A DNA stretch of 64,000 nt from Anaerolineae bacterium (lineage in GTDB: Bacteria; Chloroflexota; Anaerolineae; UBA4142; SHND01). The notes under the pieces were generated by a model that saw only the letters and a list, made by a program, of their open reading frames with translations, was not told the DNA's origin and searched no databases. This document shows positions 32,448 to 41,281 of this stretch, in pieces; the first letter of the stretch is position 1; every line of letters starts with the position of its first letter. Location of the stretch: assembly GCA_021463195.1 (NCBI GenBank), contig JAJTXZ010000017.1, forward strand, positions 1-64,000, given 5' to 3'. A program made the translations under genes and the position numbers.

Positions 32448-33500
32448 TTATTCGATTGACTGAATTGGCTTGGCAACTGTATTTTGTTTCGGTCCGCGCG
32501 CGCGGCGCCAAAATGAACTGATGGTCGGAAGTATTCCGCGCGGCATCCATAGAAATAGCGCAATGACGAGAATGCCATAGGCGACGTACCGCAGCTGTCC
32601 AAACTGGATTAGGGCTTCGTCAATGATGGTAAAGGTGAGCGCTCCGGCAATTGGACCAAATAGAGAGCCGATGCCGCCGAAAGCGAGCATCACCAAAACT
32701 ACGATATCCACTTCGCCAAAGCCAAAAGTCGTCGAACTCACGCGCCCTTCGGTAAAGACATAAGTTGAGCCAGCCAAACCCAACATCGCCGCCCCAATCA
32801 GCGCGGCATAGACGCGATAACGGGCAACGTCTACGCCAGCAAGTTCGGCGGCGACCTCATTGTCGCGCAGCGCGCGAAATGCCCAGCCGATGTGAGAGCG
32901 GCGCAGCAGTCCGTGAATCAAGAGAAAGCTGAGCAAAAGAGCGAGCATGAGATAGTACGGCGGAATGCGTTCTTGGAGAAATGTGTCGGCGCCGGCGCGG
33001 AGCGAGAGACCCGTATCACCGCCGGTCCACTCGCCAAGCCCCAGTGTCAATGCTTCGAACGCCAGTGAAAAGATTAGCGTGACGATTCCGGTAAAGATGA
33101 CGCCGAGAGAACGGCGCACCGCGATATAGCTGAGCAGCCCGCCGATAGTCGCGGCAGCGAGGGTCGCCAACAAGATACTTGCCCAAATAGCTAAACCCGC
33201 TGTGTCGGCGAGAATAGCGGCGCCATAACCGCCAATGCCTGCGAGCGCGCCGACGCACAAAAAGAGCTGTCCCGTGCTGCCAAAGATTACGTTAAAGCCG
33301 ATGGTGTAACAGCCATAGGTCAAGCCGAGAACCGCGACGCCCATAAGCACGCGTGAATCGCCAAGGCGCAGAGGAACAAGCGCCAGCGCGATGCCTAATA
33401 GCGCAAGCGGAATGAACAGAGCAGCCAGTGAGCGCGCGTCATGCGTTCCAACCGTTTCAAGCGGAGAGGCGTCGGAATTATTGGCGAGTTTCTCGCTCAT
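32448..33500 (-). CDS. livM: Branched-chain amino acid-type ABC permease (LivM)
   Basis: A 350-residue inner-membrane permease with about nine hydrophobic segments. FGSTGQLFLCVGALAGIGGYGA, IGWAFRALRDNEVAAELAGVDV (the ATPase-contact EAA-like loop) and VLVMLAFGGIGSLFGPIAGA are typical of LivM. The ATG overlaps the livH stop (33497-33500). An unusual extension of about 20 residues precedes the first helix (ANNSDASPLETVG). Given the ligase and CoA-transferase genes in the same block, the importer may take up an aromatic or alicyclic acid rather than an amino acid (inference). Confidence 0.9.
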   Translation of the reverse strand: MSEKLANNSDASPLETVGTHDARSLAALFIPLALLGIALALVPLRLGDSRVLMGVAVLGLTYGCYTIGFNVIFGSTGQLFLCVGALAGIGGYGAAILADTAGLAIWASILLATLAAATIGGLLSYIAVRRSLGVIFTGIVTLIFSLAFEALTLGLGEWTGGDTGLSLRAGADTFLQERIPPYYLMLALLLSFLLIHGLLRRSHIGWAFRALRDNEVAAELAGVDVARYRVYAALIGAAMLGLAGSTYVFTEGRVSSTTFGFGEVDIVVLVMLAFGGIGSLFGPIAGALTFTIIDEALIQFGQLRYVAYGILVIALFLWMPRGILPTISSFWRRARGPKQNTVAKPIQSIE

Positions 33501-34354
33501 TCTTTGACTCCCAATAATCCAGCGGGACGAATCAAAATAGTCAGCGCGGCGGCGGCGAGCAGAATAATCAACGAAATATAAGTGCCGATAAGATTGGCGG
33601 CAATGACGCTGACGATACCCAAGATAATGCCTGCTAGCAATGCCCCGGCGACGTTGCCAAGACCGCCGACTACTGTGACAATGAGCGCGAATACGGTGAT
33701 GGAAAGACCGGATTGCGCATCCACCGGCGTAACCATTGAGCGAGTGACTGCGACCAAGCCAGCCAGAACGCCGCTCAAGACAAGGATTAGACGGAGCATT
33801 CGATGCGGATAGATGCCAACCAATCTAGCGCCCTCTTGGTCTTGAATCACCGAACGCACTGCCCGACCCAATGAGGTATAGCGGAAAAAGCCAAAGAGCG
33901 CGGCAAAGGTGACGAGCGTAATTGCCGAAGCTATCAAACTGCCGCGCCGCATCGGAACGCCTAGAATCTCGACTGCTTCGCCCGGGATGCGCAGAGACAG
34001 AGTTTCGAGGGGATAGCGCCAGTTGAGAAAACCGTCAATAATAAAGGACACGCCCAGCGTGAGCAGCAGACTGAGCAAGACTCTTGGTTCGCCGCGCAAA
34101 CGGTACACCGGGCGCAGAATCGTAAGGTCGAGGATCAAGCCCGCCAAACCTCCGACGAACAATCCTAGCGCGACCGCAAGCAAGACGGGGACGCCAGCGC
34201 TTAGAGCAAGCGTTATCACTATGGCAGAGATGACCGCCATTTGTCCATACGCGAGATTGAGAACGCCGCCCAGCCCATAAACCAGCGTAAGTCCGGCGGC
34301 TAAAAGACCAAATTGAAGCCCCAGCACGATTCCATCGAGAATGTTGGCGATCAT
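33497..34354 (-). CDS. livH: Branched-chain amino acid-type ABC permease (LivH)
   Basis: A 285-residue permease with about eight membrane segments. LDGIVLGLQFGLLAAGLTLVYGLGGVLNLAYGQ at the start is diagnostic, SVIQDQEGARLVGIYPHRM is the cytoplasmic coupling loop, and VVGGLGNVAGALLAGIILGI a conserved late helix. It forms the channel with LivM. It overlaps both livF upstream and livM downstream by ATGA, so the stoichiometry is likely controlled by coupled translation. Confidence 0.92.
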   Translation of the reverse strand: MIANILDGIVLGLQFGLLAAGLTLVYGLGGVLNLAYGQMAVISAIVITLALSAGVPVLLAVALGLFVGGLAGLILDLTILRPVYRLRGEPRVLLSLLLTLGVSFIIDGFLNWRYPLETLSLRIPGEAVEILGVPMRRGSLIASAITLVTFAALFGFFRYTSLGRAVRSVIQDQEGARLVGIYPHRMLRLILVLSGVLAGLVAVTRSMVTPVDAQSGLSITVFALIVTVVGGLGNVAGALLAGIILGIVSVIAANLIGTYISLIILLAAAALTILIRPAGLLGVKE

Positions 34355-35049
34355 GTCACTCCCAAATAGGCGCGGCGGACAATGGGATTCGCTGCGAGTT
34401 CTTGAGCCGTCCCCTGTAGTTTGATATAACCATTTTCAAGAACATAGCCGCGTTCGCTAAAAGACATTGCTAGCGGAACCTGTTGTTCGGCGACCAGCAC
34501 GGTCAGTCCTTGTTTTCGCAGAGCCCCGAGCGCCTCATAAGCTGCCTGCGCTAATAAAGGAGCGAGTCCGGTGCTTGGTTCATCAAGCACAAGGAGGCGC
34601 GGTTTAGACATTAACGCGCGCCCAACGGCGAGCATCTGTTGTTCGCCGCCGCTCATCGTTCCCGCATGTTGCCGCCGTCGTTCCGCTAGACGAGGAAATA
34701 GATCGAGGATAAGCGACATGGTTTTGGGATCGGGGCGATATGGATTCGCTCCGAGAAGCAAGTTCTCGTGAACGGTCATTTGTGGAAAGAGATGACGTTC
34801 GGCGGCTACAAAGCGTAGTCCGAGCCGCGCAATGCGCTCCGCTGGCGCGCCGCTAATATCAGTTCCTTCAAAAAAAACTTGGCCTGAAGAAGGCACAAGC
34901 AATCCGCACATTGCGCGAAACAGGGTCGTCTTGCCTGCGCCATTTGAACCAATAATCATAACCGCTTCGCCAGAGCCGACCTCAAAGTCAACTTGGTGAA
35001 CGACATCGTTGCCCTGATATCCGGCTGACAAGCTCTTGACTTTGAGCAT
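34351..35049 (-). CDS. livF: ABC importer ATPase (LivF)
   Basis: A 232-residue ATPase of the branched-chain amino acid importer class. Walker A is IGSNGAGKTTLF, signature TMSGGEQQMLAVGRALM, Walker B LLVLDEPSTGL. I chose ATG 35049 (MLKVKSLSAGY), which follows GGAGCTCT and matches the family start; an upstream ATG at 35082 lies inside livG. It works with LivG to energise the LivHM channel. Confidence 0.92.
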   Translation of the reverse strand: MLKVKSLSAGYQGNDVVHQVDFEVGSGEAVMIIGSNGAGKTTLFRAMCGLLVPSSGQVFFEGTDISGAPAERIARLGLRFVAAERHLFPQMTVHENLLLGANPYRPDPKTMSLILDLFPRLAERRRQHAGTMSGGEQQMLAVGRALMSKPRLLVLDEPSTGLAPLLAQAAYEALGALRKQGLTVLVAEQQVPLAMSFSERGYVLENGYIKLQGTAQELAANPIVRRAYLGVT

Positions 35050-35050
35050 G

Positions 35051-35803
35051 TTAGAGCTCCTTGCCCAGATATGCTTTGACAACAGATGGATGACGCATTA
35101 CCTCCTGCGGCAAACCTTCGGTGAGAACTTGGCCAAAGTTCAAGACTAGCGCTCGTTCCGCCAGCTGCATCACCGCTTTCATGACATGCTCTACCCAAAG
35201 GATGGTCATGTTGAATTGGTCACGAATCGCCCGAATGATTTTGATGAATGCTTCCAACTCGGCATCATTGAGCCCTGCCATTACTTCATCCAGCGCCAAA
35301 AGGCGAGGTTGTCCGGCAATGGCGCGCGCCAGTTCGAGAAAACGCTGCTCGTGCAAATTGAGGTTACCTACCATATCGTGACGGCGATCAGCCAAACCGA
35401 CGAACGCGAGCGCTTCACTAGCGCGCGCGCGCGCTTGCGTTTCGCTGAGGCGCGGACGCTTGGACGCGCCCTGTATTTCCGCCATGCCAAAGATAGCGCC
35501 GAGCGCGGCGTTCTCAAGCGCGGTCATTGAAGCAAAGTGGCGCGGAGTCTGCTGCACGGTGGCGATTCCCAACTGACGCACGCGATGAGGCGGATAACGG
35601 GTGATGTCTTGGCCAGCAAAGCGAATAATTCCTCTCGTTGGCGTTTCCAGTCCAACGATGAGCTTGAGCAGAGTGCTCTTGCCCGCGCCGTTGGGACCGA
35701 CGATGGCGAGAATGTCGCCATCGTCAGCCCGCAGCGTCACCCCGTTGACGGCGGCAAGTCCTCCAAAATGTTTGTGAACCTGTTCCAGCTCGAGGAGTGA
35801 CAT
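35051..35803 (-). CDS. livG: ABC importer ATPase (LivG)
   Basis: A 250-residue ATPase, second nucleotide-binding subunit of the importer. Walker A is VGPNGAGKSTLLK. The LivG-type insert AALGAIFGMAEIQGASKRP lies in the helical region. The signature position reads NLNLHEQRFLELARAIA in place of LSxGxQ, an unusual LNLHEQR typical of many LivG proteins, and Walker B is LLALDEVMAGL. It ends 1 base before the livF start. Confidence 0.92.
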   Translation of the reverse strand: MSLLELEQVHKHFGGLAAVNGVTLRADDGDILAIVGPNGAGKSTLLKLIVGLETPTRGIIRFAGQDITRYPPHRVRQLGIATVQQTPRHFASMTALENAALGAIFGMAEIQGASKRPRLSETQARARASEALAFVGLADRRHDMVGNLNLHEQRFLELARAIAGQPRLLALDEVMAGLNDAELEAFIKIIRAIRDQFNMTILWVEHVMKAVMQLAERALVLNFGQVLTEGLPQEVMRHPSVVKAYLGKEL

Positions 35804-35809
35804 AAGTTG

Positions 35810-37111
35810 TTATTTTGTCGGTTCGTAAGGTTTGATTGGGGCGGAATGGGACAGTAAGGTGAACCACCAATCGCCCGCTTCATTCAAACCTGCGGGCGCC
35901 GGTCCGGCGCTGATAGTTGTAAAGATGGGTTGCGCCTTTGCCAATTCGCCCCATTCGGTCCAGCTCAATGGGTGAGCATAGCCCGGCATGTTAAATTCGT
36001 TTTCGTGGAGATATTTGGCGATAGCTACCGGGTCGTCTCCGACCTTGCCGACCGCTTGAGCGACCATTTGCACAATCGCATATCCGGCGACGGCATCGTC
36101 TGACATGAGCTTGTTGTCGGAAAACGCCAAGTAACGTTTGGCGAGGTCGGCATAACTGTCGCTAAAATAATCGGCGCAGGAAAAATCGCTAAAGCGTCCA
36201 ATCGCAACATCCTTGAGTCCGCCGACAGCCAAATCCGGCGGAACCCACGAGCCGGTGACTGGCACATTTCCTGCAAGGTCAGCCGAAAGCGCAACGATTG
36301 CGGTATTGCCCGGCGGATGTCCGGTGCCAATAATCATTTGCGCGCCAAAGTCTGCCATCTTGCGCACGAACGGGGTAAAGTCAGTGTTTGGCGGGACCGG
36401 GGCGACCTCGATGATATATTCGATGCCCGAATCTTTAAAGGTATTCTCGATCGCGGCTTTAATTGCCTTGCCCCAAGGATAGTCAGCTACGATAGCGCCG
36501 ACCTTTTTAAAGCCCTTTTCTTTGGCGTACTGTAATAACGGCGCGGCATCCATCGGGGCTGCCGGCAAACAGGTTCGGAAGGTGTAACGACTGCCACGCG
36601 TGAGAGCCGTCTCGGTGCCGGATTTTACCAAAAAGACGGGCACCTTTGCTTTTTCAGCCGCCGCGCCGACCGGCGCGCCAACGCCGCTGGAAATAATGCC
36701 GCCGACCGCGACTGCGCCATCTTCGACGAGGCGTTCAAAGCGGTCAACGCCAACGTCTGCCTTGTTTTCGTCGTCCTGTGAAATAAGCTCGAGTTTGCGC
36801 CCGTTGACGCCGCCCGCCTCATTGATTTCTTTGACGGCGAGCGTCATGCCGTCGCGAGCTTGAACGCCCCATGGGGTGAAAGAGCTGCTCAAGTCGGTCA
36901 ACATGCCAATCTTGATAGGTTCCGCAGATGCGGCGGGCGCTTGGGTGGGCGCCGTTGTCGCCGCGGCGGGCGCCTGCGTGGGCGCGGTAGTGGGCGATGC
37001 GGTTGGCGGCGGCGTTGCGCAAGCGGCAAACGCCAATGCGCCCAAGATGAATAACGCTGTCATTTTGCCTAGCCGCTGTCCAATTCTGGCGATTGAATAT
37101 CCCGTATTCAT
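35810..37111 (-). CDS. ABC importer substrate-binding lipoprotein (LivK-like)
   Basis: A 433-residue extracytoplasmic solute-binding protein of the periplasmic-binding type I fold (Leu/Ile/Val or amide/aromatic binding group). The signal sequence ends in the lipobox LAFAAC, and a Thr/Ala/Pro-rich linker (about 38-65) precedes the domain starting IKIGMLTDLSSSFTPWG. GGRNG-like VNGRKLELISQDDENKADVG and VGAIVADYPWGKAIKAA are family marks. AGGAGGAG lies 7 nt before ATG 37111. Relatives bind benzoate, phenylpropanoids or amides as well as amino acids, so an aromatic ligand is possible given the adjacent benzoate-CoA ligase-like gene. Confidence 0.9.
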   Translation of the reverse strand: MNTGYSIARIGQRLGKMTALFILGALAFAACATPPPTASPTTAPTQAPAAATTAPTQAPAASAEPIKIGMLTDLSSSFTPWGVQARDGMTLAVKEINEAGGVNGRKLELISQDDENKADVGVDRFERLVEDGAVAVGGIISSGVGAPVGAAAEKAKVPVFLVKSGTETALTRGSRYTFRTCLPAAPMDAAPLLQYAKEKGFKKVGAIVADYPWGKAIKAAIENTFKDSGIEYIIEVAPVPPNTDFTPFVRKMADFGAQMIIGTGHPPGNTAIVALSADLAGNVPVTGSWVPPDLAVGGLKDVAIGRFSDFSCADYFSDSYADLAKRYLAFSDNKLMSDDAVAGYAIVQMVAQAVGKVGDDPVAIAKYLHENEFNMPGYAHPLSWTEWGELAKAQPIFTTISAGPAPAGLNEAGDWWFTLLSHSAPIKPYEPTK

Positions 37112-37274
37112 TATGATTCTCCTCCTTGTCAGAATGCTAACGGATGGATAGAGCGCGCAGTCGAATTCACTGCATCAACTCTGCTTCGCCAAATTAACGC
37201 TGGTTATCAAGTATAGTTTGCTTGTGCCTCCCGTCTCCCTCGCGCGTTGCGTAGCTGAGGGCGTTGATTCTTGT
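37112..37274. other. Intergenic region upstream of the importer operon
   Basis: 163 bases between the ligase stop and the livK-like start. Apart from the AGGAGGAG site at the right place for the livK-like gene, I see no clear promoter, hairpin or repeat. Confidence 0.4.
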
Positions 37275-38822
37275 CTATCCGCGCAGCTTGTACCGCTGAA
37301 TCTTGCCGGTCACCGTCTTGGGTAGGTCTTGAATGAACACGATAGTGCGCGGATATTTGTACGGCGCAATGTGATTTTTGACGAACTCTTGAAGTTCCTT
37401 GACCAGTTCGGGCGATTCGACGCGCCCCTCTTTCAAAACAACGAATGCTTTGGTTTTTATCAATCCGGTCTCGTCCTTTGCGCCGACCACCGCGCTTTCC
37501 AAAACCGCCGGATGTTCAATGAGCGCGTTTTCGACTTCAATCGGCGAAACCCACGTTCCGCCCACCTTGAGCATATCGTCCGAGCGTCCATCGTACCAGA
37601 AATAACCGTCGGCGTCTATATGATATTTGTCGCCGGTGAACATCCAATCGCCGCGCATCGTGTGTTTGCTCTTGGCGTGCTTGTTCCAATAAAAAGGCGC
37701 CGCGCTGTCGCCGCTGATGAGCAAGTCGCCAATCTCGCCTGCCGGAACTTGTGTCCCATCTTCGTCGGTGAGTTTCGCCAGATAACCGGGAACGAGCTGC
37801 CCGCTCGACCCCGCTTTTACGCGCCCCGGATAATTCGAGATAAAAATATGCAGCATCTCGGTCGAGCCAATGCCGTCAAGAATCTCGACCCCAAACTTTT
37901 CTTTCCACTGTCGAAAAATCTCTGCCGGGAGCGCTTCTGCCGCCGAGACGCACAGCCGCACCGAACTCAAGTCGTATTTTTTCTCGGCATCGGGAACCGC
38001 AAGCATGGCGGCGTACATCGTCGGCACCGAAAAATAGAGCGTCGGATGAAAGCGCGTGATGACTTGAAAGAGCGCTTCGGGTGTCGGACGTCCGGGAAAC
38101 AATACCGTGCTTGCGCCGACGCCATAGGGAAAGGTCATGTTGTTGCCCAGTCCGTAAGCGTGAAACAATTTAGAACCGGAAAAGCAGAGATCGTTCTCGG
38201 TCATATTTATCACGCCGCGCGCGTAATTCTCGATTGTAAAAGCAATGTCGTGTTGGAGATGCACCGCGCCTTTGGGGAAACCAGTCGAGCCGGACGAATA
38301 GAGCCAAAAGGCGATGTCGTCCGGCGAAGTGTCTGCCGGGTCGAGCGCGGGCGACGCGGCGTTCACCCACGTCTGCCAATCAAGCGTGTCCGGCTCGCCA
38401 TCGCCGCCCACCACGATTACGTGTTTCAGATATTTGCAGTTGGCGCGGATAGGTTCGATGAGATTGTAAAGCGGCGCGCTCACTACCAGCGCTTGAGCGC
38501 GACTGTCGTTCAAAAAATATTCGTAATCGGCGGACTGCATCACCGTATTGGTCGGGATGGGCACCGCGCCAATTTTTATCGCGCCAAAAAATGTGGCGGG
38601 AAATTGCGGCGTGTCGAGGAGAAGCATCAAGACGCGCTGTTCTTGTTCTATGCCCAATTCCTTTAGCGCGTTGCCAGTCCGATTGGCAAGCTCGCCGAGC
38701 TGCTGATATGTGTAGGTCTGGTCGCCAATGTAAATCGCAACCTTGTCGCCGCGTCCTTGCGCGAGATTATGGTCGAGAACGATGCTAGCGTTATAACGGT
38801 CTGATTGGTTTGTCATATCCAT
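37275..38822 (-). CDS. Benzoate-CoA ligase family enzyme
   Basis: A 515-residue AMP-forming ligase. YSSGSTGFPKGAVHLQHD is the ATP-binding motif. ILDGIGSTEMLHIFISNYPG is the block diagnostic for benzoate/4-hydroxybenzoate-CoA ligases, and WMFTGDKYHIDADGYFWYDGRSDDMLKVGG and KTVTGKIQRYKLRG complete the set. It would convert an aromatic (or structurally similar) acid into its CoA thioester. The start at 38822 (MDMTNQ) overlaps the CoA-transferase beta stop (TGATG), so it belongs to the same transcript. Phenylacetate-CoA ligase (PaaK) belongs to a different subfamily and is not present. Confidence 0.9.
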   Translation of the reverse strand: MDMTNQSDRYNASIVLDHNLAQGRGDKVAIYIGDQTYTYQQLGELANRTGNALKELGIEQEQRVLMLLLDTPQFPATFFGAIKIGAVPIPTNTVMQSADYEYFLNDSRAQALVVSAPLYNLIEPIRANCKYLKHVIVVGGDGEPDTLDWQTWVNAASPALDPADTSPDDIAFWLYSSGSTGFPKGAVHLQHDIAFTIENYARGVINMTENDLCFSGSKLFHAYGLGNNMTFPYGVGASTVLFPGRPTPEALFQVITRFHPTLYFSVPTMYAAMLAVPDAEKKYDLSSVRLCVSAAEALPAEIFRQWKEKFGVEILDGIGSTEMLHIFISNYPGRVKAGSSGQLVPGYLAKLTDEDGTQVPAGEIGDLLISGDSAAPFYWNKHAKSKHTMRGDWMFTGDKYHIDADGYFWYDGRSDDMLKVGGTWVSPIEVENALIEHPAVLESAVVGAKDETGLIKTKAFVVLKEGRVESPELVKELQEFVKNHIAPYKYPRTIVFIQDLPKTVTGKIQRYKLRG

Positions 38823-39610
38823 CACTCTCCCGTCCAAAAACCTTGCGGGTCAAAACGACGAACAAGCGCCATCTCATCTGTCGTTGGTTCAGGCGTCTGC
38901 CGCACCTCTGGCGCGACGCGCAGCTCCCAGCCGGTGGATGCCAATACTTGGTCCACCGTCACGCCGGGATGAACAGAATCCAAAATCATTTCGCAGGTCG
39001 CTGGATCGAAACGCAATACGCCGAGCGTGGTAATGACCGCCGTAGGTCCGCCGCGCATGAGCCCGACGCGTTCGCGCCAGCCCGTTCCATCGCCATAGCC
39101 GGGCGAGGTGATGTAATCCACGCGCGGAACGAAACGGCGTTTCTCGTGCGTCATGATAATGATGTGCCGCTTGGCTAAACAGGCAAGGTCGCAAGCTCCG
39201 CCGCTGCCCGGCAAACGCGTCTCGATTTTCCCGGGCGTAATCCCGCCAATGTAACTTGTATTCAGATTGCCAAAGCGGTCCACCTGCGCCCCGCCGATAA
39301 AACTCATGTTCACATCGCCGCGCTGCAGCAAGCTCATCACGTCGAGCGTGTCGGCGAGCCACTGCGCGCGATAAAGATTCGGCAGATCGCCCATCGTGAG
39401 AATCGGTTCCGGCGCGGGCGCGTTACGAATGATGCCCAGTTCATAGACGCCGATGGCATTGGGCGCGTGGGCGCTTGCCGCCAACTGAAAACTGAGCAAC
39501 GGCAGGCGCATTCCTACAAACACCACTTCGCCATCGCGAATCTCGCGCGCCGCCGCCGTCACCATCAATTCCGCCATGGTATAGGCGCGGGTTTGGCGTT
39601 CAATACCCAT
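38822..39610 (-). CDS. Family I CoA-transferase, beta subunit (GctB/IpdB-like)
   Basis: A 262-residue beta subunit. GVYELGIIRNAP contains the EXG motif that carries the CoA-binding glutamate in true transferases, GGAQVDRFGNLNTSYIGG and LPGSGGACDLACL are family blocks, and VDYITSPGYGDG follows. The GctB group transfers CoA between dicarboxylic acids; the IpdB group with IpdA opens a ring. Overlaps the alpha gene by 11 bases and the ligase by TGATG. It is equivalent to the C-terminal half of the fused protein at 12944-14584. Confidence 0.9.
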   Translation of the reverse strand: MGIERQTRAYTMAELMVTAAAREIRDGEVVFVGMRLPLLSFQLAASAHAPNAIGVYELGIIRNAPAPEPILTMGDLPNLYRAQWLADTLDVMSLLQRGDVNMSFIGGAQVDRFGNLNTSYIGGITPGKIETRLPGSGGACDLACLAKRHIIIMTHEKRRFVPRVDYITSPGYGDGTGWRERVGLMRGGPTAVITTLGVLRFDPATCEMILDSVHPGVTVDQVLASTGWELRVAPEVRQTPEPTTDEMALVRRFDPQGFWTGE

Positions 39611-40523
39611 AATCCACCGCCTCCGCGCGCGCGTGATTCTTTAATCTCAACTCCGCGATGCGTTCTTGTCCCAACAGTTCCAAATAAGCGTCGCTCGTCT
39701 TTGCGCCGTCCACCCATTTTGCCTGCCATTTTGCGAAAACCTCTGGCGTCTGACTATCGCGTTGATAATCCAAAAACATCTGATGGTCGCGATTGTAATA
39801 GCCCGGCACGGGCGAAGGATGCGCGCCCCATGGCGCGTGAACGACTGCGCTGACGCGTAAACCGGGCGCAATGACGCGATTTGGATCGCGCTCGATGACC
39901 TCCGCCGCGACAATTTCCTCCGCGCAGATGATGATATGCCGACTGGCGAGAGCCGCTTCGCGCGCGACGCCGAAATTGCCCCACAGATGCGCGTGTCCTC
40001 CCGCGTCGGCGCGCTGAACGTGCAGGATAGTGACATCCGGAGTAATCGCGGAAACCGCCGTCAGGCGTTCGGCGGTAAAGGGACAGGTGATGGTTTTCAA
40101 ACTGGTGTTGGTGGAAAACAAATCGCTCCCCAACGCGGTGCGCGTTGGCAGAAAAGGCACGCCCATCGCGCCCGCGCGCAGCGCGAGCGCCAGCGTGAGG
40201 TTGGAGTGATCTTCTATTTGAATGTTGCCGTTCTCGACCGCGCGCCGAAAGTTATAGCCCGAGCCGGTGATGACGTTGCCGACCCACGCCGCGCGGACCG
40301 CGCGCGCGCAGCCCGCGCCAATCAACTGGTCAAAGAGCATGTCGGAAATTGGACCCACGAGCGTGAGGTCGCGCTTGCGCTGACGAATGATTTCATGTCC
40401 CGCCGCGAACGGAATGCACGACTCGAGTCCGACGCCGAGAACGACAGTAGCGCCATCCGGCACAAATTGGGTGATCGCTTGAGAGAGGGAAATTAGTTTG
40501 GTTGTCGGCATCGGATCCATCAT
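39600..40523 (-). CDS. Family I CoA-transferase, alpha subunit (GctA/IpdA-like)
   Basis: A 307-residue alpha subunit. VLGVGLESCIPFAAGHEIIRQ, GNIQIEDHSNLTLALALRAGAMG and VPFLPTRTALGSD are conserved, and the glutamate in IQIEDHSN is at the place of a catalytic residue proposed for IpdA-type hydrolases. The start could be ATG 40523 or ATG 40511 (MPTTK); the family would fit the latter slightly better. It is the first gene after the inserted toxin-antitoxin pair in the minus-strand block, and overlaps the beta gene. Confidence 0.88.
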   Translation of the reverse strand: MMDPMPTTKLISLSQAITQFVPDGATVVLGVGLESCIPFAAGHEIIRQRKRDLTLVGPISDMLFDQLIGAGCARAVRAAWVGNVITGSGYNFRRAVENGNIQIEDHSNLTLALALRAGAMGVPFLPTRTALGSDLFSTNTSLKTITCPFTAERLTAVSAITPDVTILHVQRADAGGHAHLWGNFGVAREAALASRHIIICAEEIVAAEVIERDPNRVIAPGLRVSAVVHAPWGAHPSPVPGYYNRDHQMFLDYQRDSQTPEVFAKWQAKWVDGAKTSDAYLELLGQERIAELRLKNHARAEAVDYGY

Positions 40524-40668
40524 TTCTTCGGGACAAGGATTCAGCGTCGAATCAATGGCGGTGTGCAGTGGTTTGGCAACATTCCTTTTCTAAATATTCG
40601 CTACCATCGACTTGGAGTATAATGTCAGACGATAAGAGTGATCGCTAAGCGGAACGGAGAAGTGAGCG
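40524..40668. other. Divergent intergenic region with a TATAAT box
   Basis: Between the CoA-transferase alpha gene and the toxin-antitoxin pair. TATAAT at 40618-40623 reads toward the antitoxin, with only a weak -35 around 40595. No inverted repeat longer than 6 bp is obvious. Confidence 0.4.
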
Positions 40669-40911
40669 ATGGAAGCGACGATGACTGCGATAGAATTAAC
40701 AGGAACGGTTGACGAACGGCGCCAACTACAATTAGACGACTTGCTCCCGATTCCCGGGCCCAAGCGGGTGCGAGTCATTGTTTTATATTCACCCGTTGAT
40801 GAATGGAGTGAGATGGAATGGCTGCAAGCCGCAGCCCGCAATCCTGCATTTGACTTTTTCAAAGACCCCGAAGAGGACATTTACTCGCTGGCTGATGGCA
40901 AACCATTATGA
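40669..40911 (+). CDS. Antitoxin-like protein of a MazEF/PemIK-type pair
   Basis: An 80-residue acidic protein. The N-terminal strand pair (AIELTGTVDERRQLQLDDLLP, then KRVRVIVLYS) resembles the beta-strand half of small antitoxins, and the acidic C-terminus (DFFKDPEEDIYSLADGKPL) would wrap the toxin. Its stop overlaps the toxin ATG (ATGA at 40908-40911). The start may be ATG 40669 or ATG 40681. The DNA is less GC-rich than its neighbours and the pair reads against the catabolic operon. Confidence 0.72.
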   Translation: MEATMTAIELTGTVDERRQLQLDDLLPIPGPKRVRVIVLYSPVDEWSEMEWLQAAARNPAFDFFKDPEEDIYSLADGKPL

Positions 40912-41252
40912 TAAAGCACAAAGTCGTTCTCGTTCCATTTCCCTTTGATGACTTTTCCAGTAGCAAGGTTCGTCCAGCGGTTTGCCTCACTGACCCAATC
41001 GGGCCGCACGATCATATCATTTTGACTTTTATAACCAGCCGCATTCCAGATCGCCCATTGGAAACTGATTTGATCATTGATTCAGGCGATCCTGACTTTG
41101 CCTCAACGGGATTGCGCGTTTCATCTACCCTTCAGTTGCATCGGCTGATGACGGTCACAAAATCGCTGCTTCGACGTGAACTTGGCACATTGTCACCCGC
41201 AATGCAGACGCAGATCAACGACCGGCTTGGCAAACTATTCGATTTGAAATAA
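40908..41252 (+). CDS. MazF/PemK-type endoribonuclease toxin
   Basis: A 114-residue PemK/MazF-like protein. VLVPFPFDDFSSSKVRPAVCL is the family hallmark, with the buried arginine in KVRPA and ILTFITSRIP as the next strand, and the length is typical. MazF enzymes cut mRNA at short sites; the antitoxin lies directly upstream. The module splits the catabolic block between the PaaABC-like genes and the CoA-transferase genes and is on the other strand, as in a recent insertion. Confidence 0.88.
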   Translation: MIKHKVVLVPFPFDDFSSSKVRPAVCLTDPIGPHDHIILTFITSRIPDRPLETDLIIDSGDPDFASTGLRVSSTLQLHRLMTVTKSLLRRELGTLSPAMQTQINDRLGKLFDLK

Positions 41253-41281
41253 TCCGAGCGAGCCAAATGTCCCAGCCGATT

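Noticed and set aside
37329-38666. A 445-codon open frame on the plus strand opposite the benzoate-CoA ligase
   Set aside because: It is an antisense frame of a well-conserved gene in GC-rich DNA, its product is Arg/His-rich with no family motif, and it has no ribosome site.
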